From: Gaiellales bacterium
GTDB lineage: Bacteria > Actinomycetota > Thermoleophilia > Gaiellales > JAICJC01
Length of the DNA: 44,221 nt
Assembly (NCBI GenBank): GCA_036273515.1
Contig: DASUHM010000080.1
Coordinates: 1-44,221, forward strand
Direction of reading: 5' to 3'
Below are positions 24,092-31,145 of the stretch, piece after piece (positions within the stretch are counted from its first letter, which is position 1; every line of letters begins with the position of its first letter). The notes under the pieces are model-generated. The model was given only the letters and a program-made list of their open reading frames with translations. It made no database searches and was not told the DNA's origin. The position numbers were made by a program, and so were the translations under genes.

Positions 24092-24298
24092 CTAGAAGCC
24101 GCTGCGCGGGTCGCTGTCGCGGCCCGACCACAGATCGCCGCGCCGCTCGGCGCGGTTGTCGGCGGCCATGCCCTCGATGTCTCCGGCGATGTCCTCGCGC
24201 TCCTCGTAGGAGCCCGACCGCATCTCGTCCTCGGCGCGCTTGATGGCGTCGTCGTCGGCCTGCTTCTCGTGCCGTGAGAACCATTGACGTATTCCCAT
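24092..24298 (-). CDS. small acidic hypothetical protein
   Basis: This 68-residue protein starts MGIRQWFSRHEKQADDD and is highly charged, with two likely helices (DDDAIKRAEDEMRSGSYEEREDIAGDIEGMAADNRAERR broken here only by glycine and serine). It has no membrane segment, no cysteines and no metal motif. The composition and the short amphipathic N-terminus (IRQWFSRH) resemble small proteins that lie on the membrane surface, which is a guess. It is the last gene of a minus-strand group with 24362-24553 and 24563-25909, and ends six bases from the convergent hypothetical membrane gene. The ribosome site is weak. Confidence 0.55.
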   Translation of the reverse strand: MGIRQWFSRHEKQADDDAIKRAEDEMRSGSYEEREDIAGDIEGMAADNRAERRGDLWSGRDSDPRSGF

Positions 24299-24361
24299 GG
24301 GCGGCCAGTCTAGTCCGTCGCGGTGTGTCGCGGATCGTCCGAGTGGGACGGTGTCGCGGTG

Positions 24362-24553
24362 TCAGCCCTCGGCGGGGTCGTTCGCAGGCGGCGGCTCTGC
24401 GGCCGGCGTGTCGGGGCCGTAGTCGGCCTGGAGCTCTTCGGAGAGCTCGTCCGACCCGGTCTCCGGCTCGGTGTCGGCCGGCGGATGGCCGGCGCCGACG
24501 ATCTTCGTCCCCCGCGAGGTGATGCGGTCCATGAGGTTGTCGAGCCAGCTCAC
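24362..24553 (-). CDS. small proline- and acid-rich hypothetical protein
   Basis: This 63-residue protein from GTG 24553 reads MSWLDNLMDRITSRGTKIVG and then turns into an acidic, proline-rich tail (DTEPETGSDELSEEL and PAAEPPPANDPAEG) that is probably disordered. The short N-terminal helix is similar in style to the start of the next small gene (MGIRQWFSRHEK). It lies nine bases after the stop of the 448-residue hypothetical gene and is probably cotranscribed. No family is recognised. Confidence 0.5.
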   Translation of the reverse strand: MSWLDNLMDRITSRGTKIVGAGHPPADTEPETGSDELSEELQADYGPDTPAAEPPPANDPAEG

Positions 24554-24562
24554 GGTTCGAGT

Positions 24563-25909
24563 CTAGCGGCGCCGGTTCCGCCGCCGCGACCGGCGCGCGG
24601 CCTTGCGGGCCGCCGTACGATTGGCCGCCGCCGGCCGGCCGGCGTGGACGACGTCCGGCGGCGGCTCGGGGAGCGCCATGGGCAGCCGCCGCCGCTCCTC
24701 GATCGGGAGCGCGTTCCACTCGCCGATCCACGCGTTGACGGCCGCCTCATCGCCGACGTCCACGCCGTCGCGCGCCATGGCGGTCACGAGCGCCTTGGCG
24801 GGGCCGAAGTTGGCGGGGTTGCCCGCAGCCGCGGCGAACTCCGCCGTCAGGTCGACCGCCCTCGCCGAGAGCCCGAGGGCGGCACGGGCCGACATGCGTC
24901 CGCAGTCGCTCAGGAACCGGAACACCTGCGCGACGGCGCCGGGGAAGCGGTCGAGGTCGCCCTCGGCGACGTCGACCTTGCGGGGCACATAGCCGAGCAG
25001 AAACTCGGCCACGTCGTCGTCCGTCCAGGGCGTGTGCACGCCGCCGCAGTAGCCGGCCCGGAACCGGGCCATGTGCGCGCAGGCCTCGACGACGAGCTCG
25101 GCCGTCGCGTCCGGCACCTCGCCCGCCGCACACCAGGCTTCGAGGGCGACGAGCATCCCACCGATCTCGGCATCGACGTCCTCCTCCTCGCCGGCGGGCA
25201 TCGCGGCGGCGAACGCGGGGAGCGCCGGGAGCGCCTCGAGCAGCACCTCCCCGTCGGGGAGGCCCGCCGCGCGGACGAGCAGGTTCACCGCCAGCGTGGC
25301 GTCCTCGGTCGGGCCGACGCCGTGCTCGACGCAGCGACGGGCGCCCGCGATCACGAGCTCGACGGCATCGGTCGGGTCGATTTCGCGGGGCTCGACGCCG
25401 CTCCCGGTGGCCGCGGAATCGAGCATCTCGTCGAGCTCCTGCGTCCCGACCAGGGACGACGCGAAGCCGTCCTTGACCGCGCCACCTGTCTCGGCCTGCT
25501 CAAACAGGAGGGCGAGTATCTGGAAGCCATCCACGCCGGGCCGTCTCGCCGTCACGATCAGGGAGGAGACGGCCTCGCCTGCGTCGAGCAGGTACGCGCG
25601 GTCGGGTGTAAGCCCCCCGTCCTGTGCCTTCCCGGTCACCGCGGCGGCGAGCCCGGAGACCGGCGGTGACGCGGCGACCGCCATCCCATGCAGCAGCCGG
25701 TCGCCGTGCTCCTCGGCCGCGATCATCTCGAGCAGCTCCGCGGCGATCCGCGGCGGCGCGATCGCAAGCGTGGCCGCGAGGTCGAAGCCCGAGCGCTCCA
25801 CCTCGGCCGGGTCGTCGACGGTCGCCATCTCGCGCACCGCCTCCCGGATGGGCTCGGCGAGGCCGCGCCGAAGGCCTTCGAGCTCCTCCTCGGTGACGTC
25901 GGGGAACAT
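24563..25909 (-). CDS. 448-residue helical hypothetical protein with basic tail
   Basis: This protein is not recognised. It is mostly helical and acidic over its first 400 residues, with repeated amphipathic segments that look like an alpha-solenoid (LLVRAAGLPDGEVLLEALP, IGGMLVALEAWCAAGE). A notable segment at about 300-340 reads YCGGVHTPWTDDDVAEFLL followed by VFRFLSDCGRMS. The last 25 residues are strongly basic (RTAARKAARRSRRRNRRR), a possible nucleic-acid or membrane-surface contact. ATG 25909 has no strong ribosome site. The codon use is that of its neighbours, and the frame is long, so it is almost certainly a gene. It heads a group with the two small genes downstream. Confidence 0.75.
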   Translation of the reverse strand: MFPDVTEEELEGLRRGLAEPIREAVREMATVDDPAEVERSGFDLAATLAIAPPRIAAELLEMIAAEEHGDRLLHGMAVAASPPVSGLAAAVTGKAQDGGLTPDRAYLLDAGEAVSSLIVTARRPGVDGFQILALLFEQAETGGAVKDGFASSLVGTQELDEMLDSAATGSGVEPREIDPTDAVELVIAGARRCVEHGVGPTEDATLAVNLLVRAAGLPDGEVLLEALPALPAFAAAMPAGEEEDVDAEIGGMLVALEAWCAAGEVPDATAELVVEACAHMARFRAGYCGGVHTPWTDDDVAEFLLGYVPRKVDVAEGDLDRFPGAVAQVFRFLSDCGRMSARAALGLSARAVDLTAEFAAAAGNPANFGPAKALVTAMARDGVDVGDEAAVNAWIGEWNALPIEERRRLPMALPEPPPDVVHAGRPAAANRTAARKAARRSRRRNRRR

Positions 25910-26099
25910 GCGTGCGAGTGTATCGAGCGGGTCGGCGGGCGGAGGGTTCTGAAACGACCGTGGGAAGCTGCCAGCGCATCTGGCTCGGCTCCTCGCCCGA
26001 CGGCGGAGCGTCCTCAGGGATCTTCAACCGAAGGCCGGTCCGGAGCGAGCCCCGCAGCTTGGGCGTGCGGCGTTTCCGGAGTCTGTGGACGCCCTCCTG

Positions 26100-26753
26100 C
26101 TAGCTCGAATAGGCGCGGCTGGCGTCGACCACCTCGCCCGCGCCCTGGAGCATGCCGATCGCGTCGGCGCTCGTCATCGGCTGCGAGAACATCGGGTAGT
26201 CCTGCGACGTCGCCGACTGCTGCTCCTCCGCGCTGGTGGCGGCGGTGCAGTCGGTGAGCGTGATGACGTCGTAGCCCTTCTCGTAGGCCGAGCGCATGGT
26301 CGACTCGACGCAGCAGTTGGTGAGGAAGCCGCCGAGCATGACCGTCTCGATCTCGCGGCTGCGCAGGATGAAGTCGAGGTTGGTGGTCGCGAAGGTGTCG
26401 AGACCGCGCTTGCCCTCGACGACGATGTCCGATTCAGCAGGCTTCATCTCGTCGCAGATCTCGGCGCCCCAGGTGCCCTTGACGAAGGCGGTCGAGTCGA
26501 TCACGCCCTTCAGGATGCCGTAGACCTTGTCGTGGTTCCCGAGCTCGCCGTACCCGGGCGCGAACGTGATCGGCGCGTGGATGACCGTGGCCCCGGCCCT
26601 GCGCGCCTCGTCGGCCATGCGGCGCGAGTTGGCGAGCATGCCGGAGTCGTCCATGACGCCCTTTACGGCATCGTGCAGGGCGCCCCCGTCGGTCGTGAAG
26701 TCGTTCTGGAACTCGATCAGGACGACAGCGGTCTTTGCGGGGTCGACATCCAT
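26100..26753 (-). CDS. isochorismatase-family cysteine hydrolase
   Basis: This 217-residue enzyme has the complete triad of the isochorismatase-like fold: D18 in LIEFQNDF, K115 in EGKRGLD and C148 in FLTNCCVEST, where the residue before the cis-peptide and the following V match the family. The fold covers nicotinamidases, ureidoacrylate and N-carbamoyl amidases and others. The substrate cannot be fixed from the sequence. The region after the triad is longer than in nicotinamidases, with SATSQDYPMFSQPM. ATG 26753 has GGGAGG at a fair distance. It stands alone between the DUF488 gene and the long hypothetical gene; 190 bases on its 3' side hold nothing I can identify. Confidence 0.9.
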   Translation of the reverse strand: MDVDPAKTAVVLIEFQNDFTTDGGALHDAVKGVMDDSGMLANSRRMADEARRAGATVIHAPITFAPGYGELGNHDKVYGILKGVIDSTAFVKGTWGAEICDEMKPAESDIVVEGKRGLDTFATTNLDFILRSREIETVMLGGFLTNCCVESTMRSAYEKGYDVITLTDCTAATSAEEQQSATSQDYPMFSQPMTSADAIGMLQGAGEVVDASRAYSS

Positions 26754-26911
26754 GGTGGCCTCCCGTGCGCGTGGTGGAGGTCAAATGTAGCGCTGTCCGG
26801 GATACGGGTGCCAGGCGGAGAGCCGGAGGCAACAGCGCGCTCAAGCGCCGTGAAGAACGCCGGTTCAGTCCAGCCGTGCGCTTCGATGGTGAACACGTCC
26901 GCCAACGGCAT
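26717..26911 (-). CDS. possible small ORF between DUF488 and the isochorismatase-like gene
   Basis: A 64-residue frame starts at ATG 26911, twelve bases after the DUF488 stop, and reads MPLADVFTIEAHGWTEPAFF, with a protein-like composition and few arginines. GGAGG lies only one base before the ATG, too close for a normal ribosome site. Its end overlaps the isochorismatase-like start by 37 bases. Its third-base GC is lower than in the surrounding genes. It fills an otherwise empty 169-base gap. It may be real, a decayed piece or chance. Confidence 0.25.
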   Translation of the reverse strand: MPLADVFTIEAHGWTEPAFFTALERAVASGSPPGTRIPDSATFDLHHAHGRPPWMSTPQRPLSS

Positions 26912-26922
26912 GCCTCCGTTGT

Positions 26923-27477
26923 CTATGCGACGCGCTTGCGCGACCGCGATGCCGCCGCGTGCTCTCCGAACAGCGTCTCCTGCCCGTCGGTGATCATGGC
27001 CATGATCTCGGCGTGCGAGCGGATCGCGCCCTCCTCGTCGATGTGGGCGACGGGCACGCCGTTTGCGACCAGTTTCTCGGCGACGAGCTTCGTCCGGTGG
27101 CACTCCTGCGGCTTTCCTTCGCTGCACATGATCGCGATCCGGTGGCCGGCTTCCCATCCTGCCTCGAGGCGCTCGAGGCCGGCATGGAATGCCGTCCGAA
27201 GGCGAAGGCGGCCGTAGTCGACGTGTCCCGCCTCGTCTCGCGTCTCCGGGTCGTCGGGCATTCCCCCGAGCGAGTCGCCCATGAACAGATAGCGGATGCG
27301 ATGGGCTTCGAGTTCCGCCGCCAGCGCGCGCTTCGAAAACTCGGGTTTGAACTTGGAGTAGGGCGCCGACCGGACGTCGACGAGATACTGGACGCCCGCC
27401 GCCTGGAGCGCGTCGACGAACTCGGGCATCGAGCGGGCACCGTAGCCGATGGTCAGAATATGCCGACCCTGCTCCAT
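26923..27477 (-). CDS. DUF488 family protein
   Basis: This 184-residue protein has the DUF488 landmarks: LTIGYGARSMPEF at the start, the strand and loop VDVRSAPYSKFKPEFS, and the cysteine motif MCSEGKPQECHRTKL. The family is widespread and of unknown biochemical role; the CSE...CHR motif suggests metal or thiol chemistry. The C-terminal ITDGQETLFGEHAAASRSRKRVA ends in a basic tail. ATG 27477 is used, with only a weak ribosome site. The gene stands divergent to the truncated SNF2 helicase fragment, 44 bases away. Confidence 0.88.
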   Translation of the reverse strand: MEQGRHILTIGYGARSMPEFVDALQAAGVQYLVDVRSAPYSKFKPEFSKRALAAELEAHRIRYLFMGDSLGGMPDDPETRDEAGHVDYGRLRLRTAFHAGLERLEAGWEAGHRIAIMCSEGKPQECHRTKLVAEKLVANGVPVAHIDEEGAIRSHAEIMAMITDGQETLFGEHAAASRSRKRVA

Positions 27478-27521
27478 GCGCCCACTCTATCGGTGGGCTC
27501 CGACGGCGAGGGGCGGCGTTC

Positions 27522-27878
27522 GTGGAGGATCACAGCCATGCGACGCTGGTGCTATCGCTGCGCGCGGGCGGACAGGGTCTGAACCTGCAAGACGCCTCAT
27601 ACGTCGCGCACGTCGACCGGTGGTGGAACCCGGCGGTCGAGCGACAGGCCGAGGACCGTGCCCACCGTCTCGGTCAGCGGTATCCCGTGACCGTCTATGA
27701 CTACGTCTGCGCGGACACGATCGAGGAGCGGATCGAGGAGATCCTCGAGCGCAAGCAGGGCCTCTTCGACCGCGTGATCGACGACGTTTCCGCCGACGTC
27801 CGGACGCTCCTGACGGCGGAGGAGCTGTTTGGAGTTGTGGGCCTATCGCCGCCGAGATCTCAGAAGGAGGACGCATGA
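27522..27878 (+). pseudogene. 3' remnant of a SNF2-family helicase
   Basis: Only the last 118 residues of a SNF2 helicase are present. LSLRAGGQGLNLQDASYV is motif V and the region before motif VI, and WNPAVERQAEDRAHRLGQ is motif VI with its arginine fingers. The ending LLTAEELFGVVGLSPP is typical for bacterial SNF2 proteins. A complete protein would be about 900 residues or more, and the Walker A and B lobes are missing; upstream lies the divergent DUF488 gene. GTG 27522 could start a short protein, but without the ATPase lobes it cannot be a helicase. It ends in an ATGA overlap with a short frame (27875-28000), suggesting a former operon. Confidence 0.8.
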
Positions 27879-28000
27879 GGTACGTACGCGACGACTACGA
27901 CGGCGGTCAACCGCCGACTCACGGCGGCCCATCGTGGGCGGACGTTTCGGATCGACATCAGCGGACGCGACACCGGTGGAGCTATCGGGCTCAACCCTGA
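27875..28000 (+). pseudogene. short truncated frame after the SNF2 remnant (possible SWIM-protein start)
   Basis: A strong AAGGAGG stands before ATG 27875, which overlaps the helicase fragment's stop as ATGA. The frame has 41 codons and begins MRYVRDDYDGGQPP. SNF2 helicase genes in actinobacteria are often followed by a SWIM zinc-finger gene with a similar N-terminus; the conserved GGI and WW motifs that should follow are absent, and the frame soon ends. I read it as a frameshifted or deleted stub, but the family assignment is inference from the context and a few residues. Confidence 0.4.
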
Positions 28001-28024
28001 TTCGGTCCTGACGATCACACGTCT

Positions 28025-28219
28025 GTGCACCGGACCCGCCAACAGCTCGGCCCTGTGGCCGCCCGCGTCGTCGCCGGCCTTCAGGTATGCAGCCGCTGCG
28101 GCAGGCGCCAGCCGGTCGACGACTTCCATCGCGATCGGACTCGGCCGACGGGTATCGATGTCTGGTGCAAGTGCTGCAAGCGGGAGTACGACGCCGATCG
28201 CTCCGCCGGTCTCGCATAG
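28025..28219 (+). CDS. small zinc-ribbon protein (endonuclease VII-like N-terminal motif)
   Basis: This 64-residue frame from GTG 28025 has two CxxC pairs, CSRC and CKCC, separated by PVDDFHRDRTRPTGIDVW. This arrangement (CxxC, FxxD, G, CKxC, RxY) is that of zinc ribbons in phage-type recombination endonuclease VII/HNH proteins. Only the ribbon is present; no nuclease core follows. It could be a small zinc protein in its own right or the front end of a lost nuclease. It lies inside the degraded stretch after the SNF2 remnant, and its composition is not far from a shadow frame, so the confidence is moderate. Confidence 0.45.
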   Translation: MHRTRQQLGPVAARVVAGLQVCSRCGRRQPVDDFHRDRTRPTGIDVWCKCCKREYDADRSAGLA

Positions 28220-28247
28220 GCCCGGCCGGCACCCTTGCAGCCGAGCC

Positions 28248-28682
28248 TCACACAGCTGCGACGTCCTCGCCGAGAACCTCCCCGCGGACATACTCCGTGA
28301 AGTCCTCGGCCGATGTGAAGAACCGGTAGCCGAACCGACCCGCCGCGGCCTCGACCTGCGACCCCTCGTTCAAGAGGACGGCCACCGGCTCGGAGCGGCC
28401 TGGCTGGAGGCCGTCGGGCCAGGCGACATCGAGCACCGCAGCCTGCTCGCCCGTGACGGGATCGACGACGGCGCCTGCCCGCCGTGCAGGAACGCATTCG
28501 CTCCACCTTCCACAGCTCAGGATCCATGGGGATCCAGTGTGAGGAGATGACGCCGGGCTGGCGCCCCTCCAACTCCGGGATATACGCCTCGGGAAGCCTG
28601 TCCGAGAAGGCGGCAGCGCGTCCCGCAGGTCCGGAACGTCGGCGAGCGGTTCTGACGACCATGTCGGGAGGGTCGCGCACAC
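28248..28682 (-). pseudogene. decayed gene with two apparent frameshifts, unknown function
   Basis: A protein-like sequence runs on the minus strand but changes frame twice. One frame reads SSEPLADVPDLRDALP, a second continues with SDRLPEAYIPELEGRQPG and PMDPELWKVERMR (from about 28615 to 28500), and the first frame resumes with GAVVDPVTGEQAAVLDVAWP, through VAVLLNEG, to FGYRFFTSAEDFTEYV and the stop at 28248. Two compensating frameshifts would explain this. I do not recognise the family. It might also be assembly error in a GC-rich run. Confidence 0.5.
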
Positions 28683-28833
28683 GACCGCGTGTTCGCGGGC
28701 GGGATCGAGGAGGTCGCCGCGGCCGTCGTCACCTCGATCACAGAGGGCGTCACCTCGCCCACGGCCTCTCAGCTCGCGGCCGCCATGCCGCCCCGGATCG
28801 TACGCGCCGCCACCGGCGGCGCGACGGTTCGCA
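28683..28833. other. short stretch without a confident gene, inside the degraded region
   Basis: A plus-strand frame from GTG 28689 reads VFAGGIEEVAAAVVTSITEG with G/C-ending codons, but it has no ribosome site, and its continuation runs into antisense of the Thr/Val-rich membrane gene. It may be a leftover piece of a gene. Nothing else was seen here. Confidence 0.3.
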
Positions 28834-29559
28834 CTACGTCGTCACAGTCACGGTCACCGTCGACGCCGGCAACGTGATGGTCACCGGCGGCCCGAACACC
28901 GTTGTCGTCGGCCCGGTCACGCTCTGGATGACCGTGGTGACCGTCGTCACCGTGTTGTTCACCGTTGTGGTGTTCGTCTTGGTATCCGTCGTCGACACGG
29001 TCACCGGCACCTTGATCGTGCGGTTCACGTCGACCTTGACCGGCACGGTCTTCCCGGACACGACCGTGTTCGCCGGGAGCTTGACGGTGCGCGCGGGGAT
29101 GTGCACGGTCTTGCCCTTCACCTTGACCGTGAGCGCCGGCGTGGAGATGTAGCGGCTGCCGTCGATCGTCACGACCTTGCCCTTCAGCTTGACGGTGCTC
29201 ACGAGCACCGCGGCATTCGCGTGACCGCCCACAGCACCCCCTAGCCAGAAGCCGCCCACGATCAGCGCGAGCGCTGCAACCGCACCCGGGATCGCGTGCC
29301 ACGGGCGCATCCGCTCGCGCGCGGCGATCAGCCAACCAGCCTCTCGCCACCGCTCCCGGGCGTCGTCGATCGCCGGCAGATGCGGCTTGCGCCCCTGCCA
29401 GCCGCGGCTGCTGTCGTGCATCCGGTCGCGCACGCCGTCCAGGTTCGGGCGCTTCCCGCGCAGGCCGCTCGCCCGCGTGCGGAAGCCTCCTGCCCGGTCG
29501 CGGAGCCCGTCCATGGCGTCCAGCAGTCGGCCCTTCAGGTCTTCGAATCGGCCTCCCAT
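28834..29559 (-). CDS. single-pass membrane protein with Thr/Val-rich outer domain
   Basis: This 241-residue protein has a basic, arginine-rich cytoplasmic N-terminus of about 85 residues, one membrane segment at about 89-110 (IPGAVAALALIVGGFWLGGAV), then a 130-residue outside part rich in threonine and valine. The outside part has near-repeats such as KVVTIDGSRY, ALTVKVKGKTV, RTVKLPANTVV and runs of TVTTVTTV, which favour an elongated beta structure. Nothing catalytic is seen. It has the look of a cell-surface or stalk protein, with the repeats perhaps targets for modification. The ribosome site is weak. It lies 81 bases after the ARPP-1 gene in the same direction, and the boundary region contains a single DnaA-box-like sequence. 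Confidence 0.72.
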   Translation of the reverse strand: MGGRFEDLKGRLLDAMDGLRDRAGGFRTRASGLRGKRPNLDGVRDRMHDSSRGWQGRKPHLPAIDDARERWREAGWLIAARERMRPWHAIPGAVAALALIVGGFWLGGAVGGHANAAVLVSTVKLKGKVVTIDGSRYISTPALTVKVKGKTVHIPARTVKLPANTVVSGKTVPVKVDVNRTIKVPVTVSTTDTKTNTTTVNNTVTTVTTVIQSVTGPTTTVFGPPVTITLPASTVTVTVTT

Positions 29560-29640
29560 GAGAAGTCCCAGACTCTACCAGTCGGATCTCCACAGAGTGA
29601 CGGGTTATCCACGCAAATTGCGGAACCCATGACTGGCCGC

Positions 29641-30525
29641 TCATGCGTATGCGGAGAGCTGCAGCAGCTCGCCGTCCAGCTCGAGCCCGGTGGCCGCCAC
29701 GACCTTGGTCGCCGCCCGCAAGTCGGTGCCGAGTCCCGCCGACCCGCGCCGGGAGAGGGGCACGAGCGAGAGCCGGTGCAACATCCGGTTCACGGGCTCG
29801 ATCCCGGCGGCGGGCCGGTCGAGCTGATCGAGGGCGTCCATCAGGTACCCCTCGAGCAGCTTGCCGTGATGCTCGGCGTACGCGTCCGGCCGCGACAGGT
29901 AGTCGATGCAGGTGTGCCCGTCCGGCAGGACGAGGATGACCCCGCACTGGCCGGGCCGCGCGGGGAACGCCTCGCGCAGCTCGCGCAGCGCCGCCCGGTG
30001 GTGGGTGAAGAGGTCGGCATGCGCGGCGGTCGGCGAGGAGACGCCGCGGCGGTGCGCCTGCTCGCCGATCGCGCTCCACACCTCGCTCTGGGCAGCGCCG
30101 CGCACGAGCGGATCGGCCCCGAGCACCCGCGCCTTGCGCAGGCGCAGCTCCGGGCCGGCGGTGTGCGTCGCGGCGGCGAACGCCGCCGAGCGCCTCCGCC
30201 ACCGGCCGGCCTCGACGCAGCTCACCGGGATCGGCGTCAGCGACCGCGGCGCCACGAGCACCGTCAGGTTGAGGATCCGGTTCTGCTTGGCCCCGATCAG
30301 TTCCTCGCCGTCGTAGAGCAGCACCCGCTCGTCGAGCGGGTTCTCGACCACGAGCTCGGGTACCGTCCCGTCCGGCCCCGTCTCGGTGATCCGCACGCCG
30401 CGGCGCAGGCCGTCGGCGAGCGTCGCGTAGGCGGCCTCCGGGTCGCGGCGCGGGTAGAGCGGGACCACCGTGATCCCACGGTGGACGGTCGGCTCGTCGA
30501 GCTGGGCGGGCAGGGTGATCGGCAT
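29641..30525 (-). CDS. ARPP-1 family domain protein
   Basis: This 294-residue protein begins with ITVVPLYPRRDPEAAYATL, then GVRITETGPDGTVPELVVEN, DERVLLYDGEELIGAKQNRI and PVSCVEAGRWRRR, which I recognise as the ARPP-1 (DUF6569-type) domain. That domain was named for its association with ADP-ribosylglycohydrolase and rhodanese-phosphatase genes; its own activity is not established to my knowledge. No signal peptide is present. ATG 30525 has GAGGAGG about ten bases upstream, but this ribosome site lies in the right arm of a 7-base hairpin. The gene is the last of a probable four-gene minus-strand operon with an ImmA/IrrE peptidase, an XRE-like protein and a sigma factor. Confidence 0.8.
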   Translation of the reverse strand: MPITLPAQLDEPTVHRGITVVPLYPRRDPEAAYATLADGLRRGVRITETGPDGTVPELVVENPLDERVLLYDGEELIGAKQNRILNLTVLVAPRSLTPIPVSCVEAGRWRRRSAAFAAATHTAGPELRLRKARVLGADPLVRGAAQSEVWSAIGEQAHRRGVSSPTAAHADLFTHHRAALRELREAFPARPGQCGVILVLPDGHTCIDYLSRPDAYAEHHGKLLEGYLMDALDQLDRPAAGIEPVNRMLHRLSLVPLSRRGSAGLGTDLRAATKVVAATGLELDGELLQLSAYA

Positions 30526-30536
30526 GTGTGCGGGGC

Positions 30537-30560
30537 CTCCTCGTGGCGTTTGCCGAGGAG
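30537..30560 (-). promoter_or_regulatory. hairpin covering the ARPP-1 ribosome binding site
   Basis: On the minus strand CTCCTCG (30560-30554) pairs with CGAGGAG (30543-30537) across a 10-base loop. The second arm contains the Shine-Dalgarno GAGGAG for ATG 30525. In the message this would mask the ribosome site, so ARPP-1 may be translated only when the hairpin is opened, for instance by ribosomes leaving the upstream gene or by a regulator. The structure is seen; its effect is inference. Confidence 0.45.
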
Positions 30561-30584
30561 ACGTCCGCCGGGCCGGCGCGATCC

Positions 30585-31145
30585 TTACATGCCTCTCCAG
30601 CGGTCGACCTCCGCCTGCAGGTCGACCGGCAGGGCCTGCAGATAGCCGAGCGTGACCAGGCGGAAGCCCATCGCCACGTCGGAGACGCCGAAGCGCCCGG
30701 CCAGCGCGATGGGGTCGGGGCCGTCGCGGTCGGCCGCCTCGCGCACCATTCCCTCGGGCATCAGCAGCTCGGCGGCGAAGCGGTTGGCCTCGCGCTCGCG
30801 GCCCCGTTCGCTGGCCTGGGCCGTCTCGACGTCGGCCGGACGGCACAGCACCGCCGCGCCGTCGGAATGAAGCAGGTGGTGGCCGATCTCGTGCGCGACG
30901 GTGAAGCGGCGCCGCGGCCCCGGCTCGTCGCGGCGCACCCAGATCTCCCACCGCGCCGGCAGCAGCACACCAGACAGCTGGGCCGCCGTCGTCGCGCCGG
31001 CGATCGGGCCGAGGTCGTCCGCCGCCCGCACCCGCAGACAGCACAGGCTGGCCGCCAGCTCCTCCACGTCGACCGGCGGGACGGAGGCCGCGTACACCCC
31101 GCAGAAGCGGTCGAGCGCCTCGCGGGCGGCGACGAGCTCATCCAC
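30585..31145 (-). CDS. ImmA/IrrE family metallopeptidase
   Basis: This 186-residue protein has the zinc motif HEIGHH at 85-90 and the third ligand in EREANRFAAELLMP (E119), which is the ImmA/IrrE (M78) peptidase signature. Family members cut repressors, releasing stress or mobile-element genes. GTG 31145 overlaps the stop of the upstream XRE-like gene by eight bases, so the two are coupled. No helix-turn-helix is present in this protein, but its upstream neighbour has one; ImmA peptidases often act on just such a neighbour. Three cysteines occur near residues 15-36. The longer frame to 31259 was rejected since it is arginine-rich shadow. Confidence 0.9.
   Translation of the reverse strand: MDELVAAREALDRFCGVYAASVPPVDVEELAASLCCLRVRAADDLGPIAGATTAAQLSGVLLPARWEIWVRRDEPGPRRRFTVAHEIGHHLLHSDGAAVLCRPADVETAQASERGREREANRFAAELLMPEGMVREAADRDGPDPIALAGRFGVSDVAMGFRLVTLGYLQALPVDLQAEVDRWRGM

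Noticed and set aside
24316-24361. Direct repeat GTCGCGGTGT between the two small hypothetical genes
   Set aside because: Only two copies of a low-complexity GC-rich decamer in a 63-base gap; not enough to call a regulatory site.
25910-26099. Intergenic stretch and plus-strand frame 25912-26103
   Set aside because: The 63-residue frame has no ribosome site and no protein-like pattern; no RNA gene, repeat or hairpin of note was seen in this 190-base gap.
29605-29613. DnaA-box-like TTATCCACG near 29605
   Set aside because: A single box with one mismatch, no cluster of boxes, no AT-rich unwinding region and no dnaA, dnaN or similar genes nearby; not an origin.
30526-30584. Transcription terminator between the ImmA/IrrE and ARPP-1 genes
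   Set aside because: The only hairpin there includes the ARPP-1 ribosome site and has no T tract after it; translational control is the better reading.
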